Shown in pieces: positions 1 to 7,626 of a DNA stretch of 38,323 nt (position 1 is the first letter of the stretch; each line of letters begins with the position of its first letter). Under the pieces are notes generated by a model that did not search any database, was not told where the DNA came from, and worked only from the letters and a program-made list of their open reading frames with translations. Source of the DNA: CAZSWS01 sp964610765 (lineage in GTDB: Bacteria > Bacteroidota > Bacteroidia > Bacteroidales > Tannerellaceae); contig CAZSWS010000018.1 in NCBI GenBank assembly GCA_964610765.1, positions 1-38,323 on the forward strand. Reading direction: 5' to 3'. The translations under genes were made by a program, and so were the position numbers.

Positions 1-203
1 TTAATTTCCTTTTTTATTTCATCTACGGTTCCGTCTAGTACCAATGTTCCATCAGCACCGGCATTCATTATTTTTATACTCTGTATAACGGTTTTATCAC
101 TTCCGTCTGACTCAATGTTTTGAGGAAAGTCATCGTCGCAGGAAGTCCATGTTATACAGAACGGTATGAATAATACGGTTAGATATTTTAATATTTTATT
201 CAT
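1..203 (-). CDS. SusD-linked surface lipoprotein (3' end outside window)
   Basis: Only the first 67 codons are present; the gene runs off the left edge. The start is the ATG at 201-203, giving MNKILKYL, a hydrophobic stretch and a lipobox ending in T-S-C at residue 22, followed by acidic residues (DDD), as expected for a lipoprotein exported to the Bacteroides cell surface. The segment after it (IQSIKIMNAGADGTLV, then a short VDEIKKEI strand) resembles the N-terminal repeat of DUF5018-like proteins encoded after susD genes; that family call is from memory and tentative. It lies 64 nt downstream of susD on the same strand, so it is probably cotranscribed and could be a surface glycan-binding protein. 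Confidence 0.75.
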   Translation of the reverse strand, partial: MNKILKYLTVLFIPFCITWTSCDDDFPQNIESDGSDKTVIQSIKIMNAGADGTLVLDGTVDEIKKEI

Positions 204-267
204 AGTATATGTTTTTATTTGTATCAGGTAGAAAGACTTATCTCTTTCTACCTGAATGGATTGATTT

Positions 268-2145
268 TTAATTGCCCGCCCAACCTTTAGTTTGAGTTAA
301 TACATATCCTTTACTCTTGTAAAAGTCTATTTGGTCTTTACCTACAGGAGCAAGATAAGGATTGGAAGAAGATAAGTTTAAGAAGGGTTGACGCGGCTTA
401 TGAGTTGTCCTTGTATAAAAGCCAATCATCTTATCGGCGTTACCTCCGTTATAAACGGTCTTATTTCCTTTCAAATCAACAACGGCTACAATATTTGCAT
501 TAGCAGCTACCAACTCTCCCGGCATTTCCTTTTGTAAATTCACCCAAGTTCCTTGCAAAAGTTCCGGGTTTGCATCGGTATCCATATATTCTAACTTTTT
601 CCATCTTCTCAAATCAAGGATTCTAGAATGTTCGAATGATAGCTCCATACGTCTTTCTCTTCTGATTTCCCATAACAAAGGTGTTACGCTTGGGTCTCTT
701 TGAGGATCTTCCGCAATGTTTTGCATATCCAGTTTTGCTGTTTTCTTTACGCCTTTAGCTTCTGCTTCTTTAGCTAGTGGTCTGTCGCGTATGGCATTGA
801 TAGATGCATCAATGTCTCCTTGTGTGACGGCAGCACCTCCCATTGTAGCTAATTCAGCTTTTGCTTCAATCCAGTTGAGTAATACTTCTGCATAGCGCAT
901 GACCGGAGCGTCAGTCGTATTGAGACTGCCGGTATATTCGCTGCTTAAAGCACCTCCGGAAGCTACTAACTCAGGAATACCTCTTGGTGCATACTTAACA
1001 ATATATAGCAAAGAGCCTTTAGCCATAACGCTGGGCTCACACCAGAAAGATGCTTCAAATCGGGGGTCACGTGTTTTAACAAGTTCGCTCAAGCTAAAGT
1101 CATCTGCATTTTCCAGAGGTGAGTTTTGCCAGGGTTTTCCATCATTACAAATGAAGGATTCAATCATGGAACGCGTCACTCCATAGTTTCTGGATTCAGC
1201 CAGTGTGCTATAGCTTAGTACCGTATGAGTGACTTTTTTCCCTTGATCATATACTCTGTACATGATACATTCTCTATTAGCACTTAAACTTTCTGAAGCA
1301 AATAGTGATCTATAATCTCCGTCAATGGCATACTTTCCACTGTTCCGAATCAAGTCGGCTGCTTTGACTGCTAACTCTAAGAATTTTTTAGCTCGTTCTG
1401 TGTTGTTGTGGTGGTACTTTTGCCAAGTCCCTTCAACCAATGCCAAGCGAGAGATAAATCCGGCAACCACATATTTATTGACATATTGGTCTCCGTCATT
1501 TATTCTTACATTTTCCAGTGCAAATGCTAAGTCATCGTAAACGGCATCCATAACTGAGTCACGTGGAGTACGATCTTTAAACAAATCGTCATAATCTATA
1601 TCACTCACTACGTGGTCGTAGTAAGGAACATCTCCAAACACAGTAGCTAAACCTGCATATTCTACACCTCTGAAAAAACGACCTACTCCTACCCAATGGT
1701 TAAAGGCTTCGTCTGAGAGTTTGCCTTTTAAGTGTGTGTTCAATCGTTCAAGCATGATGTTTGTGGTGCGAATAAAAGCAAAGTTCCAGGTAGGACCGGT
1801 ATAGTTCGTAAGCCAAACATTTTCGGTCGAGCTGCTGCTGGTTGTTCCGCGCGCACTAGGTACTGAGAGTTCAAAGTTTGTTTGAGTGCCATTTTGAACG
1901 ATATCGTCACTGAATAGATATCCTAAATATGCGGCATAGTTGGAATTAAATCCACTTCCATAGCCCGCAAAGAAATGGCCATACATCTGATTGGCATACA
2001 GGCGAACCTTCTGCTCATTCGTCCAATATTCCTCGTTGTCCACAAAACTATCAAGAGGATTTCTGTCAATGAAATCATCGCAACTGCTAAAAGCAAACGC
2101 TATCAGTGAGATGATAATTATATATATTTTTTTCATATGATTCAT
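268..2145 (-). CDS. susD: RagB/SusD family nutrient uptake lipoprotein
   Basis: SusD-type outer membrane lipoprotein that forms the lid of a SusC transporter and binds the incoming glycan or peptide. The 625-residue product has a signal peptide with lipobox FSSC (Cys22), followed by the usual DDFIDRNPLDSF start of mature SusD proteins. The N-terminal TPR-like region (EEYWTNEQKVRLYANQMY) and the C-terminal part (ETLLNWIEAKAEL-like segment near residue 420, WEIRRERRMELSFEHSR near 500, LDLRRWKKLEYMD) match the family. A second ATG three codons in (MKKIY) is an equally good start. It follows susC by 3 nt, so the pair is translationally linked. The substrate cannot be read from these genes, because the enzymes of the locus lie beyond the left edge. 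Confidence 0.95.
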   Translation of the reverse strand: MNHMKKIYIIIISLIAFAFSSCDDFIDRNPLDSFVDNEEYWTNEQKVRLYANQMYGHFFAGYGSGFNSNYAAYLGYLFSDDIVQNGTQTNFELSVPSARGTTSSSSTENVWLTNYTGPTWNFAFIRTTNIMLERLNTHLKGKLSDEAFNHWVGVGRFFRGVEYAGLATVFGDVPYYDHVVSDIDYDDLFKDRTPRDSVMDAVYDDLAFALENVRINDGDQYVNKYVVAGFISRLALVEGTWQKYHHNNTERAKKFLELAVKAADLIRNSGKYAIDGDYRSLFASESLSANRECIMYRVYDQGKKVTHTVLSYSTLAESRNYGVTRSMIESFICNDGKPWQNSPLENADDFSLSELVKTRDPRFEASFWCEPSVMAKGSLLYIVKYAPRGIPELVASGGALSSEYTGSLNTTDAPVMRYAEVLLNWIEAKAELATMGGAAVTQGDIDASINAIRDRPLAKEAEAKGVKKTAKLDMQNIAEDPQRDPSVTPLLWEIRRERRMELSFEHSRILDLRRWKKLEYMDTDANPELLQGTWVNLQKEMPGELVAANANIVAVVDLKGNKTVYNGGNADKMIGFYTRTTHKPRQPFLNLSSSNPYLAPVGKDQIDFYKSKGYVLTQTKGWAGN

Positions 2146-2148
2146 GTG

Positions 2149-5100
2149 TTAAAATGTAAGTTGAATTCCAAATGAAGCCGTTTTAAATGTTGGAGTACCG
2201 GTTCCTAGGTGTCCTTGGTTGTAGTTTGATGAGAACATTGAATGTCCGGCTATAGATTCCGGATCAATCGGAAGATCTCTGAGGTTGTCTTTCGTAAAGA
2301 AGTTTTCTAATGAAATATATAGGCGAGCCTTTTTCATGAAAGCTTTTCTAAGAATGTTTTCGGGAACTGAATAGCCAAAGGTGATATTCTTTAATTTGAA
2401 ATAAGACATGTCTAATAAATAAGCAGTTTGTCTTTGGATATTCCAACCGGTATTGGACCTTTCATAGTTCCAGGCACGTGGATAGAATGCGTCTGTGCGT
2501 TCTTCTGTCCAGTAATTGGTGGCAAAAGCTTTAGGCATACCTCCTTCTTTTGACCCATAGCCCGGTATCGCTAATGTACCGTTACCCCATACTTCGCGTT
2601 TTCCTACTCCATGGAAGAAAAGTGACAGGTCAAATCCTTTGAAGTCTGCATTCACTCGCAATCCGTATTCGTAGCGTGGCAAGGTGTTGCCAATCACGAC
2701 CCGGTCACCCGGATCTTCAACGGTATTACTACCGGATGAAATATAACCATCACCATCTACATCTACATATTTTACATCACCCGGAGAAGTTAATAGTGTT
2801 TGGTTTCCATCTTCAAAGAATACTTGATAGACGGGGTTTTCACCTGCCAGCATATTTGTAAGTTTTCTGGTTCCATTGTGAATGATATAGACTTGTTTGA
2901 TTGCGCCATTTTCATCATATACGAAATCGTCTTTTTGGAACAGTCTATCGGTTACATAACCATAAATGTCTCCGTATCTGGAGCCTGTACGCCATGTGTC
3001 TGTCAATGTTCTGGAACCATCCGGGGTCATATAGTCCGGTCCCTTGGTTACATTGGTGATAGCATCGGCAAAAGTTCCTTGCAAGTTAACGTTCAGTCCA
3101 AAGTCAAACTGGTGATTGAAATCAACGGTCAATTCAAAACCTTTTGTTCTTAGGTTACCGTGGTTTCCATAAGCTGCTTGGTCACCGTATGTAGGTGGAA
3201 GTGCATCACCACGAATAATCATGTCTTTTGTATCGCGTTGATACCAGTCGAACGAAACTCCTAGTTTGTCTTTTATGAAACGGAAGTCAAATCCTACGTC
3301 TAGTGTTTCAATTTTCTGCCAACCAATTCCGTCTGAAATAGGATTAGGTCTTCTGATTTCATAGAACTGCTCTGTTGCACCGGATAGCCAATTGCCATAA
3401 GCACCCGTCATCACCGGTAGGTATAAACTGTTAGAAACACTTTGGTCGCCCACTGAACCCCACGAAGCACGAATTTTACCAAAACTCCAAATTGGTTTTA
3501 GGACCTCCATGAATTTTTCATTGGATAACACCCATCCTCCTGAGAATGAGGGATACCATCTCCAACGTAGGTTTTTCGAGAACTTAGAAGAACCGTCATA
3601 ACGAAGGTTAGCTTCTACTAAGTATTTGTCTTCAAAAGCATAGTTTAATCGACCGAAGAACCCGGCTTGCGATTCCCAATAAGCTGTTCCGCTACCAAAT
3701 TGTTCGCCGGTTGCTTTGTTGAAATAGGGCTCATTGTCAATCAGTCCCATTCGTTGTGCATAGCTGTATTTATTATCACTGGCTGTGATATTCGTTCCTA
3801 ACATCGCTTTCGCTGCATGTCTTTGAGAGGCATCTAAGAAGCTATACGTGGTATAGGCATTGAATGCGTGTTCGTTGCTTGTTCGTTGCGAACGAGATAC
3901 ATAGCTGCTGCTTTGAGGGATATATTCCGACACTGGGAATTCCTGGGCAGGCATTCCTTCTCCGGCAGGTACTTGAATTCCTTCTTCATTAACGTATATT
4001 TGATTGCCATCTGCATCCAGGGAGGGTATTACACCATACCAGTGTGTAGGAGCTGTATAAGAAGGATAGGCTGCATTTGTGTGATCGTCACGTGAAACAA
4101 AGGTGTAGTCAGCCATTAAATTCCAGTTGTCTGTGAAATTAAGCGTTGTACCTATGTTTATATTGGTGTAGCGATTCCGTTGATTGGAAGTAGGTGCGGT
4201 ACGTGTTTCAAAAACCGGTGAGCGCACTTCCATGCCATTTTGTTCTACGCCGGTTGGGAATAGTTGACTCCACCGGTATGTGTAGAACCAAGGGTCTGCT
4301 GAAGAATAGTTATTTGATGCTCCCGGATAGCGTTTATTCCGGTCTGAAAACATAGCTCCCGCGCGTACGGTGATATATTTATTAATATCGGTAGATACTT
4401 TTACCGTTCCGGTATAGCGTTTGAAATCATCGTCTTTGGCCGGTTTCATTAGTCCTTGTTGCGATAAATAACCAAAGCTGATATTATAGGTGGTATTGTT
4501 GCTTTTTCCGGCAACTGAAACATTATGGTCATGAGAGGGTTGCCATTCGGCTACCATGTGTTCTATTGGGTCGTAAAGGCGAACTCCAAATTTCTGACCA
4601 TCTTGGTAATACCAGTCACGTCCATAGAGGATAGGGTCAGAACTGCCCACAGTACCTCCGTATTTTTCAATCCACTCTTTGCTACGTTGAATGCTGTTTT
4701 CATCTAAACGCCAAAAGCCTCCGGCGGCTGAAGTTTGTTTCATGTTTCTCCAACCATCCAGTGTGTACTGAAGTCCTTCGAGACCACCTAGTTCAATGTC
4801 TTTAAATGAATTTTTCCAGGCGAAGTTTCCGCTGTAGTTAACTTCGATATTCCCTGATTTAGAGCCTTTTTTAGTGGTAATCAATATCACTCCAAAAGCG
4901 GCTTTCGCTCCATAAATAGAACTGGCAGCTGCGTCTTTCAATACGGAGATTTCTGCTACGTCGTCCGGATTGATTAATTGGATGCTGGGTACTTCTACGT
5001 TGTCTACAAGGATCAAAGGCTTATTGCTGCCTAATACAGAGCCTACATTCCCACGAATACTCATCAAAGGGTCTGAGCCAAGCTCACCACTAGGTATGCG

Positions 5101-5628
5101 TACGTTCAAGCCTGCTACAGCTCCTTGGAGTCCTCTTCCAACGTCAGCAATTGGACGACTGGATAAGGTTTCTTCTACATTAACTGATGCTACAGCGGCA
5201 GTTAAGTGAGCTTTTTTCTGCGCTCCGTATCCAATAACTACTACTTCATCCATTAGAATAGAATCTTCTTCCATAACTATTCGGATGTTTTCTCTACTGG
5301 CAGGGATTTCAACCGGCTTAAAGCCTATGTATGAAATTTCTAAGGTAGATGAGGAAGGGGCTAACACAGAGAAATGTCCATCAATGTCTGTTATAACAGT
5401 CATGTTGGTTCCTTTCACTTTGACGGTTACCCCGACTAAGGGAATGCCCGCCTTGTCAACGACAACTCCTTCAACTTTTCGGTCTGTCTGTTGTGTTCCT
5501 ACTTTGCCTAGGCTAGTTGGTGATGTAGCCATTGCACGACCATTCCCAAACATGGCCAAAAGACCGATGCAGAGAATACATAGGATGTGTCGATTTTTTG
5601 TTTTAATCGTTTTCCATGATGTGTCCAT
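2149..5628 (-). CDS. susC: SusC/RagA family TonB-linked outer membrane transporter
   Basis: TonB-dependent outer membrane channel of a polysaccharide utilisation locus, 1159 residues. After a signal peptide (to about residue 35) comes a carboxypeptidase-regulatory-like domain (about 50-122: VEGVVVDKAGIPLVGVTVK, then DGHFSV and ISYIGFKP). The TonB box is in MDEVVVIGYG, followed by a plug domain (VRIPSGELGSDPLMSIRG, LILVDNVEVP, ISVLKDAAASSIYGAKAAFG). The rest is a large beta-barrel that ends in a terminal Phe (FGIQLTF), the usual recognition signal for barrel assembly. No N-terminal STN domain is visible, so it probably does not signal to an anti-sigma factor itself. It is the first gene of the locus, with its own promoter near 5950. 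Confidence 0.96.
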   Translation of the reverse strand: MDTSWKTIKTKNRHILCILCIGLLAMFGNGRAMATSPTSLGKVGTQQTDRKVEGVVVDKAGIPLVGVTVKVKGTNMTVITDIDGHFSVLAPSSSTLEISYIGFKPVEIPASRENIRIVMEEDSILMDEVVVIGYGAQKKAHLTAAVASVNVEETLSSRPIADVGRGLQGAVAGLNVRIPSGELGSDPLMSIRGNVGSVLGSNKPLILVDNVEVPSIQLINPDDVAEISVLKDAAASSIYGAKAAFGVILITTKKGSKSGNIEVNYSGNFAWKNSFKDIELGGLEGLQYTLDGWRNMKQTSAAGGFWRLDENSIQRSKEWIEKYGGTVGSSDPILYGRDWYYQDGQKFGVRLYDPIEHMVAEWQPSHDHNVSVAGKSNNTTYNISFGYLSQQGLMKPAKDDDFKRYTGTVKVSTDINKYITVRAGAMFSDRNKRYPGASNNYSSADPWFYTYRWSQLFPTGVEQNGMEVRSPVFETRTAPTSNQRNRYTNINIGTTLNFTDNWNLMADYTFVSRDDHTNAAYPSYTAPTHWYGVIPSLDADGNQIYVNEEGIQVPAGEGMPAQEFPVSEYIPQSSSYVSRSQRTSNEHAFNAYTTYSFLDASQRHAAKAMLGTNITASDNKYSYAQRMGLIDNEPYFNKATGEQFGSGTAYWESQAGFFGRLNYAFEDKYLVEANLRYDGSSKFSKNLRWRWYPSFSGGWVLSNEKFMEVLKPIWSFGKIRASWGSVGDQSVSNSLYLPVMTGAYGNWLSGATEQFYEIRRPNPISDGIGWQKIETLDVGFDFRFIKDKLGVSFDWYQRDTKDMIIRGDALPPTYGDQAAYGNHGNLRTKGFELTVDFNHQFDFGLNVNLQGTFADAITNVTKGPDYMTPDGSRTLTDTWRTGSRYGDIYGYVTDRLFQKDDFVYDENGAIKQVYIIHNGTRKLTNMLAGENPVYQVFFEDGNQTLLTSPGDVKYVDVDGDGYISSGSNTVEDPGDRVVIGNTLPRYEYGLRVNADFKGFDLSLFFHGVGKREVWGNGTLAIPGYGSKEGGMPKAFATNYWTEERTDAFYPRAWNYERSNTGWNIQRQTAYLLDMSYFKLKNITFGYSVPENILRKAFMKKARLYISLENFFTKDNLRDLPIDPESIAGHSMFSSNYNQGHLGTGTPTFKTASFGIQLTF

Positions 5629-5818
5629 AAGTAAAAAATTAATAGTAAATTATAAACTTTGTAAAATATTACTGTTCTATACCCCTGTTTACTTCTGAAA
5701 GGGGTGCTTTAGAGTGTTTTCAATCGTTTTTATTGATGTTTTTTGTATTTCTCATTCATTATTAGGTTTTACTTCAAATAATTAATCTATTTTCACAATT
5801 TTAGTTTAATGTTTTTTC

Positions 5819-5845
5819 CATGTGGAAAGATAATTTACCCACATG
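5819..5845 (-). other. Inverted repeat in the susC leader
   Basis: CATGTGG at 5819-5825 and CCACATG at 5839-5845 form a 7-bp inverted repeat with a 13-nt loop, inside the predicted untranslated leader of susC about 100 nt after the predicted transcription start. It could be an RNA hairpin or an operator. It has no U-tract, so it is not a simple terminator. Confidence 0.4.
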
Positions 5846-5933
5846 AAAATGCTTTTCAGATATTTATTTATTGAAAACAATGGCTAAAACCATCCTTTTC
5901 AACCAAGTATGTTTAAAGACCTAGACTTAAAAG

Positions 5934-5965
5934 CAAATATATGGCAAATAAAATAATAAAACAAA
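5934..5965 (-). promoter_or_regulatory. Promoter of the susC operon
   Basis: Read on the minus strand, TTTG (5962-5965) is followed after exactly 20 nt by TATATTTG (5934-5941), a full match to the Bacteroides primary promoter (TTTG, 19-21 nt, TAnnTTTG). Transcription would start near 5927, leaving about 300 nt of untranslated leader before susC. No regulator gene (hybrid two-component, SusR or ECF sigma) lies beside it in this window. Confidence 0.7.
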
Positions 5966-6235
5966 TGGATAACATTAAAAAAATACATATTGATGCTGTT
6001 CTTTTTTTATTGCATAATGAAAATTCGGTTGACCTTTTAACCATTTTTCTGAACCGGATAACGTCTGGATGAAGTTCAATAGCTGAATAGCCGATTTATA
6101 AGGTAATGATAGGAAGTAAAAAGACCTTTTAAGCTATATGATATATAACTACAAACTTGTTCTGATAATCAGACTCACTCGTAGCTGTCTATATCTGTTT
6201 GGAATATAGCGTCTTAGTAAATTCGGTAGGGAGAT

Positions 6236-6331
6236 TTAATGTTTCAACGGTTGTTAGAAGAGCTTTTAACCCGGGTTAAAAGCTCTTTCGACGAACGTAA
6301 GAAGCTCTTCTCACGGCCGTTAAAAGCTTAG
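6236..6331 (+). repeat. 96-bp palindromic element, copy 1
   Basis: Four tandem 22-bp units (6242-6263, 6264-6285, 6286-6307, 6308-6329) between TTAATG on the left and a CTTAG end on the right. Each unit follows the pattern TTTYAAC, four variable bases, GTTAAAAG, three bases. The second unit lies in a perfect 30-bp palindrome (6258-6287). Units 1 and 4 can pair along most of their length, so the whole can fold as one long hairpin. ATTCGGTAGGGA at 6221-6232, outside the array, recurs in inverted orientation beside copy 2. It lies between the 3' end of the deacetylase-like gene and the susC promoter. Confidence 0.85.
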
Positions 6332-6702
6332 TTGGTCACGGCTAAAAAAATAAATGTCCCTATTCAATTTTTTTAAAGATAAGGGCTTTTTTGGGTAATG
6401 AACGTGGTCACTTTGTCATTCTGAAGGCGTAAGGAGTGCTTTTGCAAGACTAAGGAAGGTAATAGCATAGAGGGATTGCCTTTAAAGGCTTGATTGAAAT
6501 GCTAAATGCCTATGCGTATTAGTCTGCAGGGTGAAATATGTGCATGAAACGAAGCATGATTTTTTGTTAAATCACTCAAACCCATGAGAATAAAAAATCT
6601 GCGATGTTACGATTGCGTTATAAATAAGTAAAGGTGTACGTGATTGCTCACGCAATTCCATACGACCTTAGTGTAAAAAATAAACATTCTCGTATGAAAA
6701 GC

Positions 6703-7479
6703 CTAAAATGATTGAAAGGAATATCCTTTCGTTTTCAAAAGTTTGATGATTTTATCCAACTGAAGGTATAGTTTGTCGGTTCTGTCAGGGTGGGTGCCGG
6801 GATGAATCAGGATAATTGCTCCGTTTAGTCCTTGTTTTTCCTCAAATGCCACTAATTGCTTAATGATTTCGTCAGACGATAAGTAGTTTTTCATATCCGG
6901 AGTGGTATAGTCAGCGGCTGTTCGTAGTCCGGGTGTGTAATTAATGGTAGTTTTTCCTTGTGATTCAATTAGTTTTACGTGTTCTGCATTGTACCATTCA
7001 TAAGGAGGTAAATAGTATTTTACTTGGGACGTATCTATATGATGGCTTGCCAGTGCTTGCATGTTTTTGTTTAAATCTTGTATTAAGCTGTCTGCCGTAA
7101 CTAAGCTTTTGTGTCGTTCAGCACCCCAAGGGGCATATTGTATATGTTTGTCAGAGTGACCTCCCAGGTAGTGTCCGTTTTTAACAATGGAGCGAATGAT
7201 GGGCTGATATGCTTCTTTTCGCAAGCAATTTCCGGTTAAAAAGAATGACGCTTCTACCTTATTAATATATAAGGTGTTTAAAATATGGTTAGCCCCTTCA
7301 AAAGCGAGGTCGGCCGGAAAGATTAAATAGATAACTTTTTGGGAGCTATCCATGCGAACGGTTGCGCCCTGGCTATCTTTAGTATGTGTATAGCCGGTTG
7401 GATTGGGATTTCCTGCATAGGAATATGCCGTGTAAAAGCAAATTAGGGTTAAAAAAGTTCGTATATATCGCTGTTTCAT
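6703..7479 (-). CDS. Secreted polysaccharide deacetylase-like protein (NodB fold)
   Basis: 258 residues with a signal peptide (to about residue 22). The NodB-type fold is shown by VIYLIFPADLAFEG (49-62), SFFLTGNCL (78-86), the metal-binding pair H108-SDK-H112, LPPYEWYN and the C-terminal IILIHPGT. The usual first motif TFDDG is not present; its place is taken by FPADLAFEG with a single Asp57. This matches a Bacteroides subgroup often annotated as polysaccharide deacetylase, so it may be normal there, but activity cannot be assumed. The likely substrate is an acetylated glycan in the periplasm or outside. It is a single gene, transcribed away from the dehydrogenase at 7627. Confidence 0.8.
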   Translation of the reverse strand: MKQRYIRTFLTLICFYTAYSYAGNPNPTGYTHTKDSQGATVRMDSSQKVIYLIFPADLAFEGANHILNTLYINKVEASFFLTGNCLRKEAYQPIIRSIVKNGHYLGGHSDKHIQYAPWGAERHKSLVTADSLIQDLNKNMQALASHHIDTSQVKYYLPPYEWYNAEHVKLIESQGKTTINYTPGLRTAADYTTPDMKNYLSSDEIIKQLVAFEEKQGLNGAIILIHPGTHPDRTDKLYLQLDKIIKLLKTKGYSFQSF

Positions 7480-7513
7480 GTATTTTTGTAATAGAACGGT
7501 TTCTAAATAAATA

Positions 7514-7521
7514 CAAATATA
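7514..7521 (-). promoter_or_regulatory. Possible -7 element of the deacetylase-like gene
   Basis: TATATTTG on the minus strand, 34 nt before the ATG, matches TAnnTTTG. No good TTTG is found 19-21 nt upstream. Confidence 0.4.
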
Positions 7522-7626
7522 AGATTATAAATAATAAATAAAGGATTGAAGCATACTTTTGCTAGGCATATCTCTTTATTTGTTGTTGTGAAAATGTAAT
7601 TTTACTCCAATAACAACTAGAAAGCT

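Larger units (their letters stand above)
5629..6702. other. Intergenic region, 1074 bp, no gene
   Basis: No convincing open reading frame on either strand. It holds the susC leader and promoter (to 5965) and one copy of the 96-bp palindromic element (6236-6331). A 7-bp inverted repeat (CATACGA 6659-6665, TCGTATG 6690-6696) lies just after the stop codon of the deacetylase-like gene, without a clear U-tract. The remainder is AT-rich and shows nothing I can name. Confidence 0.7.

Noticed and set aside
5285..5698. 137-codon open frame antisense to the susC start
   Set aside because: Low-complexity composition and full overlap with the strongly supported susC signal peptide and regulatory domain; a shadow frame.
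6236..6331. CRISPR array
   Set aside because: The 22-bp units are directly adjacent, with no unique spacers, always four in number, and no cas genes are present.
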